64,000 bases of DNA. It comes from Leclercia sp. S52 (GTDB taxonomy: Bacteria; Pseudomonadota; Gammaproteobacteria; Enterobacterales; Enterobacteriaceae). The stretch's first letter is position 1; each line of letters starts with the position of its first letter. The stretch covers positions 868,001 to 932,000 of the forward strand of contig NZ_CP152474.1 in assembly GCF_039727615.1 (NCBI RefSeq). The letters run 5' to 3'. This document shows, in pieces, positions 22,145 to 36,382 of the stretch. The notes under the pieces were generated by a model, which made no database searches, was not told where the DNA came from, and was given only the letters and a program-made list of their open reading frames with translations. A program made the translations under genes and the position numbers.

Positions 22145-22331
22145 AATCGCTCACCAGTAAATTCGCAGCAGCATATGCTGCCTTTTCTCTGACCGATTCT
22201 GAAAGCGTGTCATCCGACGCAATTTCATTCAGAACTTTCAATACACAGCCCAACGCATCAGGGATGTATCCCAGATCGCCGCTGGCAATTTCCGCATACC
22301 GTTTGCGAATTAGCTCACAATAATTATTCAC
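22131..22331 (-). CDS. yaeP: Small conserved protein YaeP
   Basis: This 66-residue protein of unknown function is conserved in enterobacteria and always lies next to rof. I start at GTG 22331, which gives the N-terminus [12 protein letters not shown], matches the E. coli length and has GGAGGGG directly upstream. The open frame reaches back to 22388, but that part has no family support. The protein is mostly helical by eye and ends [11 protein letters not shown]. Confidence 0.9.
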   Translation of the reverse strand: MNNYCELIRKRYAEIASGDLGYIPDALGCVLKVLNEIASDDTLSESVREKAAYAAANLLVSDYVNE

Positions 22332-22529
22332 ATCCCCTCCTGCCAGCGCACTGACTTTACTGTGAGATACAATTAAGCCTACGAGCATAAACCCGGTTTA
22401 GCAAGGTGACTATACCATACTCATTTAAGCAATATCAGCAGGTTGATGTCGCAGACATTCGCGAGCCTGTAACAGCCTTTTGGCGGAGTTTTCGCTACAA
22501 TGCGCACCTGATTCGAAAGGAGTTCTCTC

Positions 22530-23075
22530 ATGGCGCTTAAAGCGACAATTTACAAAGCCGCGGTCAATGTGGCGGATTTAGACCGCAATCAGTTTCTGGA
22601 TGCGACCCTGACGCTGGCGCGTCATCCCTCAGAAACGCAGGAGCGCATGATGCTGCGTCTGCTGGCATGGATTAAGTATGCCAACGAGCGACTGCAGTTT
22701 ACCCGCGGGCTGAGCGCGGAAGACGAGCCGGAAGCCTGGCTGCTCAACGACCATCTGGGCATCGATCTGTGGATCGAACTTGGCCTGCCGGATGAGCGCC
22801 GCATTAAGAAAGCCTGCACACAGTCTGCCGAAGTGGCGCTCTTTACCTATAACAGCCGTGCCGCGGAGATCTGGTGGCAGCAGAACAAAAATAAATGTTC
22901 ACAATTCAATAACCTGTCGGTCTGGTACCTGGATGATGAACAGCTTTCTGCGCTGAGCGCCTTTGCCGGGCGAACCATGATTCTGCAGGCAACGATTCAG
23001 GACGGCGCCATCTGGTTATCGGATGCTGAGAATAATCTGGAAATTCATCCTGAAGCCTGGCAGTCCCGCTCATGA
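22530..23075 (+). CDS. yaeQ: YaeQ family protein
   Basis: The 181-residue protein matches E. coli YaeQ in length. The family has a fold resembling PD-(D/E)XK nucleases; a role as a multicopy suppressor of rfaH loss was reported and later questioned, so the function is open. Conserved blocks are [16 protein letters not shown] near residue 31 and [16 protein letters not shown] near 83. AAAGGAG precedes the ATG. The stop overlaps the arfB ATG (ATGA). Confidence 0.93.
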   Translation: MALKATIYKAAVNVADLDRNQFLDATLTLARHPSETQERMMLRLLAWIKYANERLQFTRGLSAEDEPEAWLLNDHLGIDLWIELGLPDERRIKKACTQSAEVALFTYNSRAAEIWWQQNKNKCSQFNNLSVWYLDDEQLSALSAFAGRTMILQATIQDGAIWLSDAENNLEIHPEAWQSRS

Positions 23076-23494
23076 TTGTGCTGTCCCGAACGGTCACCCT
23101 TCCTGATAATGAAGTTGAGATCACCGCGATCCGCGCACAGGGTGCGGGCGGCCAGCATGTGAATAAAACCTCAACGGCCATTCATCTGCGCTTTGACATT
23201 CGGGCATCCAGCCTGCCAGAGTACTATAAAGAACGCCTGCTCGCCGCCAGCCATCATCTGATCACCAGCGAAGGGGTGATTATCATCAAGGCGCAGGAGT
23301 ACCGCAGCCAGGAGATGAACCGGGAAGCGGCGCTGGCCCGGCTGGTGGCGGTGATCCAGGAGTTAACGGCAGTGCAAAAAAGCCGTCGGGCCACCCGCCC
23401 GACCCGCGCCTCGAAAGAGCGTCGTCTGGCTTCGAAATCACAGAAATCGTCCGTTAAGGCGCTGCGCGGCAAAGTTCGACGCCCTCAGGATTAA
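23072..23494 (+). CDS. arfB: Alternative ribosome-rescue factor ArfB (YaeJ)
   Basis: ArfB hydrolyses peptidyl-tRNA on ribosomes stalled at the 3' end of mRNA, without tmRNA. The catalytic GGQ sits in [12 protein letters not shown] (about residues 23-34). The long basic C-terminal tail, rich in K and R, which enters the empty mRNA channel, is present. At 140 residues it equals E. coli YaeJ and lacks the codon-recognition domains of RF1/RF2. It overlaps yaeQ by 4 bases, so translation is probably coupled. Confidence 0.96.
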   Translation: MIVLSRTVTLPDNEVEITAIRAQGAGGQHVNKTSTAIHLRFDIRASSLPEYYKERLLAASHHLITSEGVIIIKAQEYRSQEMNREAALARLVAVIQELTAVQKSRRATRPTRASKERRLASKSQKSSVKALRGKVRRPQD

Positions 23495-23529
23495 CGGGCG
23501 ACAGTCGGGATACGATAAGGAATAAAAAA

Positions 23530-24228
23530 GTGAAAACAGCGATATTTTCAGTGGTGGCAGCAAGCACGCTGTTCATCCTGATGGGGTGCCATAACCGTGC
23601 AGAGATGCAGGCACTGGAACCGACCCAGGCAGAGGCGTTAAAACCGATGCAGCAGAGCTGGCGTGGCGTCTTGCCCTGCGCCGATTGCGAAGGTATCGAA
23701 ACCTCGCTGTTTCTGGAAAAAGATGGTTCCTGGGTGATGAATCAACACTACCAGGGGGCCAAAGCGCCTTCCTCGTTTGCCAGCTACGGTACCTGGGCGC
23801 GAACCGCCGATAAGCTGGTGCTGACGGATACGGCGGGTGAAAAGCGCTACTTCCGTGCCAAAGGCGAAGGGCTGGAGATGCTCGACATGCAGGGCAATCC
23901 CATCGAGTCACAGTTCAATTACACGCTGGCACCTGTAACCGCCGCGCTGCCGGCGACGCCGATGGCGATGCGCGGCATGTATTTCTATATGGCTGATGCA
24001 GCGATCTTCACCGACTGTGCCACCGGCAAAAAGGTGAGCGTGGCGAATAACGCCCAGCTTGAGCGGGATTATGCGGCGGCGCGCGGAAGTGATACCAAAC
24101 CGGTACTGCTCACGGTCGACGGACATTTTACGCTGGAAGCCAACCCGGACAGCGGCGAGAAAGTGAAAACGCTGGTGCCGGACCGGAACGCCAGGTTTGA
24201 AGCAGGTAAGAATTGCGACAGCAAATAG
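23530..24228 (+). CDS. nlpE: Envelope stress lipoprotein NlpE (CutF)
   Basis: NlpE is an outer-membrane lipoprotein that activates the Cpx response on surface contact, lipoprotein trafficking faults or redox stress. A signal peptide with lipobox LMGC puts the lipidated cysteine at about residue 19. The N-terminal domain contains the CxxC in LPCADCEG. The C-terminal OB-like domain follows, with a second cysteine pair (FTDCATGK and the final KNCDSK). It starts at GTG. The 232-residue length is close to E. coli. A shared terminator separates it from convergent proS. Confidence 0.94.
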   Translation: MKTAIFSVVAASTLFILMGCHNRAEMQALEPTQAEALKPMQQSWRGVLPCADCEGIETSLFLEKDGSWVMNQHYQGAKAPSSFASYGTWARTADKLVLTDTAGEKRYFRAKGEGLEMLDMQGNPIESQFNYTLAPVTAALPATPMAMRGMYFYMADAAIFTDCATGKKVSVANNAQLERDYAAARGSDTKPVLLTVDGHFTLEANPDSGEKVKTLVPDRNARFEAGKNCDSK

Positions 24229-24235
24229 CTAAAAT

Positions 24236-24263
24236 AAAAAACCCCGCCGGAGCGGGGTTTTTT
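24236..24263. terminator. Bidirectional terminator between nlpE and proS
   Basis: ACCCCGC (24241-24247) pairs with GCGGGGT (24252-24258), flanked by an A tract on the left and a T tract on the right, so it can serve the convergent nlpE and proS transcripts. Confidence 0.93.
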
Positions 24264-24268
24264 GTGGC

Positions 24269-25987
24269 TTAGCCTTTGATGGCTTTCACCAGGTAATCAA
24301 GCACATCACCGGTTTTGATCATCTGCTTCTCGCCATTACGACGATGCTTGTATTCGATCTCTTCGTTATCGAGGTTACGATCGCCAATGACCACGGTGTG
24401 AGGAATACCGATCAGTTCCATATCAGCAAACATCACGCCCGGACGCTCTTTACGATCGTCCATCAGCACTTCGATACCCTGGGCACGCAGCTCGCTGTAG
24501 AGCTTCTCGGCCAGCTCCTGCACGCGGTAGGACTTGTGCATGTTCATTGGCAGGATCGCCACCTGGAACGGCGCAATGTTGTCCGGCCAGACGATACCGC
24601 GTTCGTCGTGGTTCTGCTCAATCGCAGCCGCCACCACGCGTGTTACCCCGATACCGTAGCAGCCCATGGTCAGGATCTGGTTACGGCCATCTTCGCCCTG
24701 AACCGATGCGTTCAGCGCCTGGGAGTACTTGGTGCCCAGCTGGAAGATGTGACCCACTTCGATACCGCGTTTGATCTGCAGCACACCCTGGCCATCCGGG
24801 CTTGGATCGCCTGCGACCACGTTACGAATGTCAGCCACTTCCGGGGTCGCCACGTCGCGATCCCAGTTAATGCCAAAGAAGTGCTTACCATCCACGTTGG
24901 CACCGGCAGAGAAATCGCTCATCGCCGCAACGGTACGGTCGATCACGACCGGGACCGGCATATTGACCGGGCCGAGGGAGCCTGGGCCGGCATTCACCAC
25001 CGCGCGGATTTCCGCTTCGGTTGCGAAGGTCAGCGGGCTGGCAACCTGAGGCAGTTTTTCGGCTTTCACTTCGTTCAGCTCGTGATCGCCACGAACCAGC
25101 AGGGCAACCAGCGGGTAGCTGCTGCCTTCAACCGCTTTCACCAGCAGGGTTTTCACGGTTTTTTCAACCGGCAGATTGAACTGCTCAACCAGCTCGGCGA
25201 TGGTTTTGGCGTTCGGCGTATCAACGACTTTCATCTCTTCCGTTGCTGCTGCGCGTGGCGTTGTTGGCGCCAGGGCTTCAGCAAACTCGATGTTGGCCGC
25301 GTAGTCAGAGGTATCAGAGAAGATCACGTCGTCTTCGCCGCTCTGCGCCAGCACCTGGAATTCATGAGATGCGCTACCGCCGATGGAACCGGTATCGGCC
25401 TGCACAGCACGGAAATCCAGACCCATACGGGTGAAGATTTTGCTGTACGCGTCGTACATCTTGTCATAGGTCTCCTGCAGAGATTCCTGTGAGGTATGGA
25501 AGGAGTATGCATCCTTCATCAGGAACTCGCGGGAGCGCATCACGCCAAAACGCGGGCGCACTTCGTCACGGAACTTGGTCTGGATCTGATAGAAGTTCAG
25601 CGGCAGCTGCTTGTAAGAGCTCAGCTCGTTACGGATCAGGTCGGTGATCACTTCTTCATGCGTCGGACCCAGAACAAACGGACGCTCGCCGCGGTCAACA
25701 AAGCGCAGCAGCTCCGGGCCGTACTGCTCCCAACGGCCGCTCTCAGCCCACAGATCTGCGGGCTGAACCACGGGCATGGACACCTCAATGGCACCGGCGT
25801 TATCCATCTCTTCACGCACGATGTTCTCGACTTTTCTCAGGACGCGCAGGCCGGTCGGCAACCAGGTATACAACCCGGAGGCCAGCTTGCGGATCATCCC
25901 GGCGCGCAGCATCAGCTGGTGGCTGATAACTTCGGCGTCGGCAGGTGTCTCCTTCAGGGTGGAGAGCAGATATTGGCTAGTACGCAT
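24269..25987 (-). CDS. proS: Prolyl-tRNA synthetase
   Basis: ProS charges tRNA-Pro and hydrolyses Ala-tRNA-Pro in an inserted editing domain. The 572-residue class II enzyme shows motif 1 (residues about 65-80), motif 2 ([19 protein letters not shown], about 140-158), the INS editing domain (about 230-400), motif 3 ([14 protein letters not shown], about 440-455) and a C-terminal anticodon-binding domain. This is the bacterial-type architecture, with the same length as in E. coli. Confidence 0.98.
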   Translation of the reverse strand: MRTSQYLLSTLKETPADAEVISHQLMLRAGMIRKLASGLYTWLPTGLRVLRKVENIVREEMDNAGAIEVSMPVVQPADLWAESGRWEQYGPELLRFVDRGERPFVLGPTHEEVITDLIRNELSSYKQLPLNFYQIQTKFRDEVRPRFGVMRSREFLMKDAYSFHTSQESLQETYDKMYDAYSKIFTRMGLDFRAVQADTGSIGGSASHEFQVLAQSGEDDVIFSDTSDYAANIEFAEALAPTTPRAAATEEMKVVDTPNAKTIAELVEQFNLPVEKTVKTLLVKAVEGSSYPLVALLVRGDHELNEVKAEKLPQVASPLTFATEAEIRAVVNAGPGSLGPVNMPVPVVIDRTVAAMSDFSAGANVDGKHFFGINWDRDVATPEVADIRNVVAGDPSPDGQGVLQIKRGIEVGHIFQLGTKYSQALNASVQGEDGRNQILTMGCYGIGVTRVVAAAIEQNHDERGIVWPDNIAPFQVAILPMNMHKSYRVQELAEKLYSELRAQGIEVLMDDRKERPGVMFADMELIGIPHTVVIGDRNLDNEEIEYKHRRNGEKQMIKTGDVLDYLVKAIKG

Positions 25988-26098
25988 GTTGTTACGGTTC
26001 CATTTCGACGATTGGAACAGGCTGACAGGCAGCCTGACACAAAAAAAGTGGTTTAGTTTACCAGTGTGGCCATGATGCCAAAAGAGAAGAGAATAAAA

Positions 26099-26806
26099 TT
26101 ACTGCGGCTCGAGGGCAAACACTTCGAAGCCCACCGCCGTGACGCGCCAGCGAACGTTAAAATCCAGCAGCAGAACGGCGTAGGTTTTCCCGGTCTCTTC
26201 CTCTTTTCGGTAGGCCGGACGGGGATCCTGCGCCAGCACCTCAACGATAAAATCACGCAGGCGAGGGTAGCGCTTTTCCAGCTCAACTAACCGGGGAGCC
26301 AGCTCGTCGGTAAAGTAAACGGGCATATCCGCCTGCGGGGCCTGCTGGGCATAGCTGGCACGCGCATCCGGCACCGCTTCGGCAAAGGGCAGATAGGGTT
26401 TGATATCCACCACCGGCGTACCGTCGACCAGATCCAGACTGCCAAGCTCAAGGATCACCTGATCCTTCTGACAGCGAATGCCTTTCAGCTCCACGAGCGA
26501 CATCCCGACAGGGTTCGGGCGGAAGGTCGAGCGCGTGGCAAATACCCCCATCCTGGCATTACCGCCGAGACGAGGCGGGCGCACGGTGGGTCGCCAGCCG
26601 CCTGCCATGGTCTGATGAAAGATAAACAACACCCACAGGTGGCTAAACGCTTCCAGTCCGCGCACGGCATCGGCCTGATTATACGGGGCAAGCAAGTGAA
26701 GTTCGCCGCCACCGCTTTTTACCAGCCCGGGCTGGCGGGGTACGGCAAACTTCTCTTTATAGGGCGAGCGGATAACGCCTATCTGCTCGAACTGGAATGC
26801 ACTCAT
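26099..26806 (-). CDS. trmO: tRNA (N6-threonylcarbamoyladenosine-37-N6) methyltransferase TrmO
   Basis: TrmO (YaeB/TsaA) methylates t6A37 in tRNA-Thr from SAM. It belongs to the UPF0066 beta-barrel methyltransferase family. The N-terminal IGVIRSPYKEKF and the RPNPVGMSLVEL segment are family hallmarks. The 235-residue product is of normal size. The ATG overlaps the rcsF stop by 4 bases (ATGA), so the two are probably translated from one message. Confidence 0.93.
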   Translation of the reverse strand: MSAFQFEQIGVIRSPYKEKFAVPRQPGLVKSGGGELHLLAPYNQADAVRGLEAFSHLWVLFIFHQTMAGGWRPTVRPPRLGGNARMGVFATRSTFRPNPVGMSLVELKGIRCQKDQVILELGSLDLVDGTPVVDIKPYLPFAEAVPDARASYAQQAPQADMPVYFTDELAPRLVELEKRYPRLRDFIVEVLAQDPRPAYRKEEETGKTYAVLLLDFNVRWRVTAVGFEVFALEPQ

Positions 26807-27207
26807 TTCGCCGAGACGTTAAGGGCAGAACCCACGCAAACGGCCTGACGGTAACAGCCTGGCGTGCCGCTGGTGACTTCGCAGCTGTGCAGCAGAACCG
26901 CATTGGCCTTCATTTTAGAGGCATTAACCTGCATGCGTTTGCGCGCAGTCGGGATATTCGGAGGAGAGTCCTGATTGGTGGCCTGGCAGGAATCGCCGGA
27001 GACCTCACCCAGATCGCGGAACGGTTTACCCACTAAGGCTTCAGCGCTGGTATAGATTTTGACGGGCGCAGGGCGGGGCGCTTTTGGCTTTTCAGGCTCC
27101 ACTTTAGGCGGGGTTGCTGTGCTTTTAACAGGTTCAACAGGAGATCTGCTTAGCATAGAACAGCCGCTCAGCATCAGTGCTAAAAGACAGATCGGTAAAG
27201 CACGCAT
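26803..27207 (-). CDS. rcsF: Rcs stress sensor lipoprotein RcsF
   Basis: RcsF is the outer-membrane lipoprotein that senses envelope damage and relieves IgaA inhibition to start the Rcs phosphorelay; it is threaded through barrel proteins by BamA. The lipobox LSGC puts the lipidated cysteine at residue 16. A proline- and lysine-rich linker (about 20-50) precedes the folded domain, which carries four cysteines (SCQ, HSCE, GCYR, VCVG). I start at ATG 27207 (MRALPICLL), giving 134 residues, the E. coli length; the longer open frame to 27270 is unsupported. Confidence 0.96.
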   Translation of the reverse strand: MRALPICLLALMLSGCSMLSRSPVEPVKSTATPPKVEPEKPKAPRPAPVKIYTSAEALVGKPFRDLGEVSGDSCQATNQDSPPNIPTARKRMQVNASKMKANAVLLHSCEVTSGTPGCYRQAVCVGSALNVSAK

Positions 27208-27270
27208 AATATTTCCTCTATGAATAATCAAATCGTCAGATATTGAATCAGTTGCCTGCATAAATGACAA

Positions 27271-27288
27271 GACGGGCTTTCGCCCGTC
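27271..27288 (-). terminator. Terminator after metQ
   Basis: Read on the minus strand, GACGGGC and GCCCGTC form a 7-bp stem over a GAAA tetraloop, followed by TTGTCATTTAT. The T tract is interrupted, so strength is uncertain. Confidence 0.7.
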
Positions 27289-27314
27289 CTGAATGATATT
27301 ACACAGAGGTCAGA

Positions 27315-28130
27315 TTACCAGCCTTTAACTGCTCCGCCGTTAAAGACTTTGTTCGCTTCCTGGTAAACTTCGTCAGACTGGTAAGCCTGGACGAATTTCT
27401 TCACGTTCTCTGCGTCTTTATTATCTTCGCGGGTCACGATCAGGTTAACGTATGGAGACTCTTTGTCTTCAACGAAGATGCCGTCTTTCGCTGGGGTCAG
27501 GTTGATCTGGCTGGCGTAAGTGGTGTTGATAACCGCCAGGGCGATCTGCGCATCATCCAGAGAACGTGGCAGCTGTGGTGCTTCCAGCTCAACAATTTTC
27601 AGGTTTTTTGGGTTCTCGGTAACGTCCAGAACGGTCGGCAGCAGGCCAACACCGTCTTTCAGTTTGATCAGGCCCACTTTCTGCAGCAGCAGCAGGGAAC
27701 GGCCGAGATTAGTTGGGTCGTTCGGTACTGCAACCTGAGAACCGTCCTGCAGCTCTTCTAAAGATTTGATCTTTTTAGAGTAGCCTGCGATTGGGTATAC
27801 GAAGGTATTGCCTGCTGCAACCAGCTTGTAGCCGCGATCCTTGATCTGCTGATCCAGGTACGGTTTGTGCTGGAAGGCGTTAGCATCGATATCGCCTTTG
27901 CTCAGCGCTTCGTTCGGCAGAACGTAATCGTTGAAGGTCACCAGCTCGACATCGAGGCCATACTTCTCTTTCGCCACTTTGGCTGCCGTCTCGGCAACCT
28001 GCTGTTCCGCACCGACGATAACGCCCACTTTGATGTGGTTTGGATCTTTTTCATCCTGACCGCAGCCTACCAGTGCCAGAGAGCCGATCAGCGCGCCTAC
28101 CGCAGCAAAGGTCTTCAATTTAAACGCCAT
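27315..28130 (-). CDS. metQ: Methionine ABC transporter substrate-binding lipoprotein MetQ
   Basis: MetQ binds L- and D-methionine in the periplasm and delivers it to MetNI. The signal peptide ends in the lipobox LVGC, with the cysteine at residue 23. The 271-residue product matches E. coli and belongs to the NlpA lipoprotein family (IKVGVIVGAEQQVAE near the start). It is the last gene of metNIQ on the minus strand. Confidence 0.97.
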   Translation of the reverse strand: MAFKLKTFAAVGALIGSLALVGCGQDEKDPNHIKVGVIVGAEQQVAETAAKVAKEKYGLDVELVTFNDYVLPNEALSKGDIDANAFQHKPYLDQQIKDRGYKLVAAGNTFVYPIAGYSKKIKSLEELQDGSQVAVPNDPTNLGRSLLLLQKVGLIKLKDGVGLLPTVLDVTENPKNLKIVELEAPQLPRSLDDAQIALAVINTTYASQINLTPAKDGIFVEDKESPYVNLIVTREDNKDAENVKKFVQAYQSDEVYQEANKVFNGGAVKGW

Positions 28131-28169
28131 GTTCTTATCCTTAACTCGTCGAGTTTGTGTTGTGTAACG

Positions 28170-28823
28170 TTATTTGTGCGTAACAGCCCGGACGATGCGA
28201 TCGCCAGAGAATTGAATGAGATAAACCAGCACAACCAGCAGAACCAGTACGGTATTCATGACGGTGGCATTGTAACCAATGTAGCCGTACTGATAACCGA
28301 TCTGACCCAGACCGCCTGCACCGACAGCACCGCCCATCGCAGAGTAACCTACCAGGGTAATCAGCGTGATGGTTGCCGCATTGACCAGACCCGGCAGGGC
28401 TTCTGGCAGTAAGATTTTACGAACGATCTGCATCGGCGTCGCACCCATGGCGCGTGAGGCTTCAATCAGACCCGACGGGATCTCTAACAGCGCGTTCTCA
28501 ACCATACGGGCAATAAAAGGCGCTGCACCTACGGTAAGAGGAACTATCGCCGCCTGCAGGCCGATGGAGGTTCCCACAATAACGCGGGTGAATGGAATCA
28601 TCCACACCAACAGGATAATGAAGGGGATCGAACGGAAGATATTCACCAGCGCAGAGAGCGTGCGATACAGCTTTGCGTTCTCAATAATTTGACCCGGGCG
28701 GGTGACGTACAGCAGCACGCCCACCGGCAGGCCAATGACAAAACCGAAAAAGCCGGATACGAAGGTCATCGCCAGCGTTTCCCATACGCCGCGCGCCAGT
28801 AACCACATCATGGCCTCAGACAT
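28170..28823 (-). CDS. metI: Methionine ABC transporter permease MetI
   Basis: MetI is the inner-membrane permease of the D/L-methionine importer. The 217-residue product has five hydrophobic segments typical of the small MetI fold and the EAA coupling motif around [22 protein letters not shown] (about residues 118-139). Its start overlaps the metN stop by 8 bases, which suggests coupled translation and fixed subunit ratios. Confidence 0.97.
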   Translation of the reverse strand: MSEAMMWLLARGVWETLAMTFVSGFFGFVIGLPVGVLLYVTRPGQIIENAKLYRTLSALVNIFRSIPFIILLVWMIPFTRVIVGTSIGLQAAIVPLTVGAAPFIARMVENALLEIPSGLIEASRAMGATPMQIVRKILLPEALPGLVNAATITLITLVGYSAMGGAVGAGGLGQIGYQYGYIGYNATVMNTVLVLLVVLVYLIQFSGDRIVRAVTHK

Positions 28824-29847
28824 AACCCAGTACCTCTACTTTTACATGATGCTCTTGCAGCCAGGCGATAGCCGCCTGGGTATCCTGTTGCGTGCCGTGC
28901 ATTTCGGTCAGCATGATGCCGAACTTCACGCCACCGGCGTAATCCATCTGCGCGCTAATAATATTGTTGTTCACGTTGAAACGACGGGCGGTTTCAGACA
29001 GCAGCGGGGCATCCACTGACTTGCCGGTAAACTCCATTCGCAGCATCGGAACGCTGTTGGCTTCTGGTTGCGCTTTTAAACGTGCCAGATAGTCTTCCGG
29101 AATATCCAGATGCAGGGTGGCCTGAATAAACTGCTGCGCCAGCGGGGTTTTCGGGTGCGAGAACACTTCGCTCACGGTGTCTTGTTCAATCAGTTCACCC
29201 TGACTGATCACCGCCACGCAGTCGCAGATGCGTTTAACCACGTCCATTTCATGCGTAATAAGGAGGATGGTCAGTCCCAGCCGACGGTTAATGTCTTTTA
29301 ACAGTTCCAGAATCGAGCGGGTAGTTGCAGGATCCAGGGCGCTGGTGGCTTCGTCACAGAGCAGTACTTTTGGGTTGCTTGCCAGCGCACGCGCAATGGC
29401 GACGCGCTGTTTTTGCCCGCCGGATAAGTTCGCCGGGTAGATATCATGCTTATCGCTCAGGCCGACCAGATCCAGCAGCTCGGTGACGCGACGTTTGATT
29501 TCGTCTTTAGGCGTGTTGTCCAGCTCCAGCGGCAGGGCGACGTTGCCAAACACGGTGCGCGAGGAGAGCAGGTTGAAGTGCTGGAAGATCATGCCAATCT
29601 GGCGACGCGCTTTGGTTAAATCTGATTCAGAAAGGGTTGTCAGCTCCTGGCCATCAACCTGAACCTGACCTTCGGTCGGGCGCTCGAGCAAGTTAACGCA
29701 ACGGATGAGCGTACTTTTACCTGCACCTGAGGCGCCAATGACGCCATAAATTTGTCCAGCCGGAACATGCAGGCTAACGTTGTTCAACGCCTGAATGGTA
29801 CGGTTCCCTTGCTGGAACACTTTGGTGATATTCGAAAGTTTAATCAT
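28816..29847 (-). CDS. metN: Methionine ABC transporter ATP-binding protein MetN
   Basis: MetN powers methionine import. Visible motifs are Walker A (GASGAGKST, about residues 38-46), the LSGGQKQR signature (about 140-147), Walker B with [10 protein letters not shown] (about 163-172) and the switch histidine in LLITHEMD. The C-terminal NIL/ACT-like domain (about 265-343) binds methionine and blocks transport when the cell has enough. The 343-residue length matches E. coli. Tandem MetJ boxes lie 85-100 bases upstream. Confidence 0.97.
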   Translation of the reverse strand: MIKLSNITKVFQQGNRTIQALNNVSLHVPAGQIYGVIGASGAGKSTLIRCVNLLERPTEGQVQVDGQELTTLSESDLTKARRQIGMIFQHFNLLSSRTVFGNVALPLELDNTPKDEIKRRVTELLDLVGLSDKHDIYPANLSGGQKQRVAIARALASNPKVLLCDEATSALDPATTRSILELLKDINRRLGLTILLITHEMDVVKRICDCVAVISQGELIEQDTVSEVFSHPKTPLAQQFIQATLHLDIPEDYLARLKAQPEANSVPMLRMEFTGKSVDAPLLSETARRFNVNNNIISAQMDYAGGVKFGIMLTEMHGTQQDTQAAIAWLQEHHVKVEVLGYV

Positions 29848-29931
29848 TAGATTATTTTTATCGTATGTAAGTTAGCCGTGGCATTTTCTGCTGCCTTGTA
29901 CGGGCGATGACCGTCAACAAAACGGATGTTA

Positions 29932-29947
29932 AGGCATCCAGACGTCT
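29932..29947 (-). promoter_or_regulatory. Tandem MetJ operator boxes upstream of metNIQ
   Basis: Bases 29940-29947 read AGACGTCT, an exact match to the 8-bp met box consensus. The adjoining eight bases (29932-29939), read on the minus strand as GGATGCCT, form a weaker second box. MetJ with S-adenosylmethionine binds such tandem boxes cooperatively. The location upstream of metN fits methionine repression. Confidence 0.88.
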
Positions 29948-30034
29948 AAATCAATCCAACTCTGCGCGATGAGCACTTTATTGCGCGGTGATTCATGAGA
30001 TACTAGCCGGACATCCCTTTTCAGGAGCAAACCG

Positions 30035-30601
30035 GTGGCAAAATCAGTACCCGCAATTTTTCTCGATCGTGATGGCACGATTAATGTCGATCATGGCTAC
30101 GTTCATGAGATAGACGAATTCGAATTCATCGATGGCGTTATAGATGCCATGCGTGAATTAAAAGAGATGGGTTTTGCGCTGGTGGTGGTGACCAACCAGT
30201 CAGGTATCGCGCGCGGTAAATTCACTGAAGCACAGTTTGAGACCTTAACCGAATGGATGGACTGGTCGCTGGCCGATCGTGGCGTTGACCTGGACGGTAT
30301 CTATTATTGTCCTCATCACCCGCAGGGAACCGTAGAAGAGTATCGTCAGACCTGTGATTGCCGTAAACCGCATCCGGGCATGTTCATTTCGGCACAAGAG
30401 TTCCTTCATATAGATATGAGCGCTTCATATATGGTGGGCGACAAACTGGAAGATATGCAGGCAGCTGCCGCGGCAGGTGTAGGGCATAAAATTCTGGTGC
30501 GTACCGGTAAGCCCGTCACCCCAGAAGCAGAAAATGCAGCGGATTGGGTGATTAATAGCCTGGCGGCGCTGCCGGAAACCATCAAAAAGCAGCAAAAATA
30601 G
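30035..30601 (+). CDS. gmhB: D-glycero-beta-D-manno-heptose-1,7-bisphosphate 7-phosphatase
   Basis: GmhB removes the C7 phosphate in ADP-heptose synthesis for the LPS inner core. It is a HAD-superfamily phosphatase: the nucleophile motif FLDRDGTIN is near residues 9-17, the VTNQSG motif follows, and the structural zinc site is seen as CPHHPQG...CDCRKPHPG. It starts at GTG with AGGAG upstream. At 188 residues it is slightly shorter at the C-terminus than E. coli (191). gmhA, an earlier step, lies 19 kb away at 49,420. Confidence 0.96.
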   Translation: MAKSVPAIFLDRDGTINVDHGYVHEIDEFEFIDGVIDAMRELKEMGFALVVVTNQSGIARGKFTEAQFETLTEWMDWSLADRGVDLDGIYYCPHHPQGTVEEYRQTCDCRKPHPGMFISAQEFLHIDMSASYMVGDKLEDMQAAAAAGVGHKILVRTGKPVTPEAENAADWVINSLAALPETIKKQQK

Positions 30602-30650
30602 GCGTTCTGGCGAAAAGGTGAGCGGTTGAAATAAAATTGTCGTTTTCCGC

Positions 30651-30684
30651 TTGTCACTGTCAGATAACTCCCTATAATGCGCCT
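30651..30684 (+). promoter_or_regulatory. rRNA operon promoter P1
   Basis: TTGTCA (30651-30656) and TATAAT (30673-30678) are separated by 16 bases and followed by the GC-rich discriminator GCGCC, typical of rrn P1 promoters under stringent control. The AT-rich stretch just upstream (about 30628-30650) fits an UP element. Confidence 0.92.
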
Positions 30685-30759
30685 CCATCGACACGGCAGA
30701 TGTGAATCACTTCACACAAACAGCCGGGCTGGTTGAAGAGAAAAGCGTGAAATAATCGC

Positions 30760-30795
30760 TTGACTCTGAAAGAGGAAAGCGTAATATACGCCACC
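30760..30795 (+). promoter_or_regulatory. rRNA operon promoter P2
   Basis: TTGACT (30760-30765) and TAATAT (30782-30787) with 16-base spacing lie about 110 bases after P1, the standard enterobacterial rrn arrangement. Confidence 0.88.
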
Positions 30796-30825
30796 TCGCA
30801 ACGGTGAGCGAAAGCCGCGTTGCAC

Positions 30826-30837
30826 TGCTCTTTAACA
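30826..30837 (+). promoter_or_regulatory. rrn leader boxA antitermination site
   Basis: TGCTCTTTAACA matches the boxA consensus bound by NusB-S10 and needed for rrn antitermination. It lies between P2 and the 16S gene. Confidence 0.9.
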
Positions 30838-30842
30838 ATTTA

Positions 30843-30862
30843 TCAGACAATCTGTGTGGGCA
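30843..30862 (+). other. 5' arm of the pre-16S RNase III processing stem
   Basis: Bases 30843-30862 are complementary over 20 positions, with one G-U pair, to 32536-32555 just after the 16S gene. The two arms form the long stem cut by RNase III to release pre-16S. Confidence 0.9.
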
Positions 30863-30970
30863 CTCAAAGTGACATGGATTCTTAATGTCTTCGGACAATA
30901 AATGAATACCAAAGTCTCTGAGTGAACATACGTAATTCATTACGAAGTTTAATTCACGAGCATCAAACTT

Positions 30971-32512
<1,542 letters not shown>

Positions 32513-32535
32513 CCTTAAAGAACCTGCCTTTGCAG

Positions 32536-32555
32536 TGCTCACACAGATTGTCTGA
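32536..32555 (+). other. 3' arm of the pre-16S RNase III processing stem
   Basis: This stretch pairs with 30843-30862 in the rrn leader. Confidence 0.88.
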
Positions 32556-32583
32556 TGAAAAGTAAGCAGTAAAAAATCTCTGC

Positions 32584-32660
<77 letters not shown>

Positions 32661-32697
32661 AATTTGCCCCGCAAATTTGAAGAGATATAACTACGAT

Positions 32698-32773
32698 GGG
32701 GCTATAGCTCAGCTGGGAGAGCGCCTGCCTTGCACGCAGGAGGTCTGCGGTTCGATCCCGCATAGCTCCACCA
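32698..32773 (+). tRNA. alaV: tRNA-Ala (TGC anticodon)
   Basis: This is a 76-base cloverleaf with anticodon loop TTGCACG, T loop GTTCGAT and encoded CCA end, second in the rRNA spacer after tRNA-Ile. Confidence 0.98.
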
Positions 32774-32834
32774 TCCTTTACTGCAACAACAAGAAAACTT
32801 CAGAGTGTACCTGAGAAGGTGCGCTGCGAAGTTT

Positions 32835-32843
32835 TGCTCTTTA
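32835..32843 (+). promoter_or_regulatory. Spacer boxA antitermination site
   Basis: TGCTCTTTA repeats the leader boxA sequence between tRNA-Ala and 23S, as in other enterobacterial rrn operons. Confidence 0.82.
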
Positions 32844-32970
32844 AAAATCTGGATCAAGCTGAAAATTGAAACGACACGCCGTGTCTGCTCTCCGTAATAA
32901 GAGCAGATAAGCGGTGTGTTGGAGTCTCTCAAATTTTCGCAATCAGAAGTGAAACATCTTCGGGTTGTGA

Positions 32971-35878
<2,908 letters not shown>

Positions 35879-35969
35879 ACAACGCCGAAGCTGTTTCGGC
35901 GGATTTGAGACGATTTTCAGCTGAACCAGATTAATCACTGCGCCCGAGGGCGGGGTGAACAACAGAATT

Positions 35970-36089
35970 TGCCTGGCGGCTGTAGCGCGGTGGTCCCACC
36001 TGACCCCATGCCGAACTCAGAAGTGAAACGCCGTAGCGCCGATGGTAGTGTGGGGTCTCCCCATGCGAGAGTAGGGAACTGCCAGGCAT
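35970..36089 (+). rRNA. rrf: 5S ribosomal RNA
   Basis: The 120-base gene runs from TGCCTGGCGGC to GCCAGGCAT, with the terminal helix and the CCGAACTCAGAAGTGAAA loop conserved. Confidence 0.98.
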
Positions 36090-36142
36090 CAAATTACGTA
36101 GTGAACCGGGGCATTAAACCGGTGGTTACAGAAATATTCGGT

Positions 36143-36219
36143 GGAGCGGTAGTTCAGTCGGTTAGAATACCTGCCTGTCACGCAGGGGGTCGCGGGTTCG
36201 AGTCCCGTCCGTTCCGCCA
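36143..36219 (+). tRNA. aspU: tRNA-Asp (GTC anticodon), distal gene of the rRNA operon
   Basis: This is a 77-base cloverleaf with anticodon loop CTGTCAC and encoded CCA. It lies 53 bases after 5S and before the operon terminator. It is base-for-base identical to the second copy at 45679-45755. Confidence 0.98.
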
Positions 36220-36226
36220 CCTATTG

Positions 36227-36257
36227 AAAGCCCTGAGCTAACGCTCAGGGCTTTTTT
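36227..36257 (+). terminator. Terminator of the rRNA operon
   Basis: A perfect 12-bp stem (36227-36238 with 36243-36254) over a TAAC loop runs into six T. Confidence 0.95.
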
Positions 36258-36382
36258 CTTGTCTGCCGTCTGATTATTGCTTTAAACGCAAAAATCCTCT
36301 GCTTAATACGCTCTTTTTTCACACATCCCCCGCGGTGATAATCCTCTTTATTAACAAACATGATGAAGAAAAGAGGAATTCA

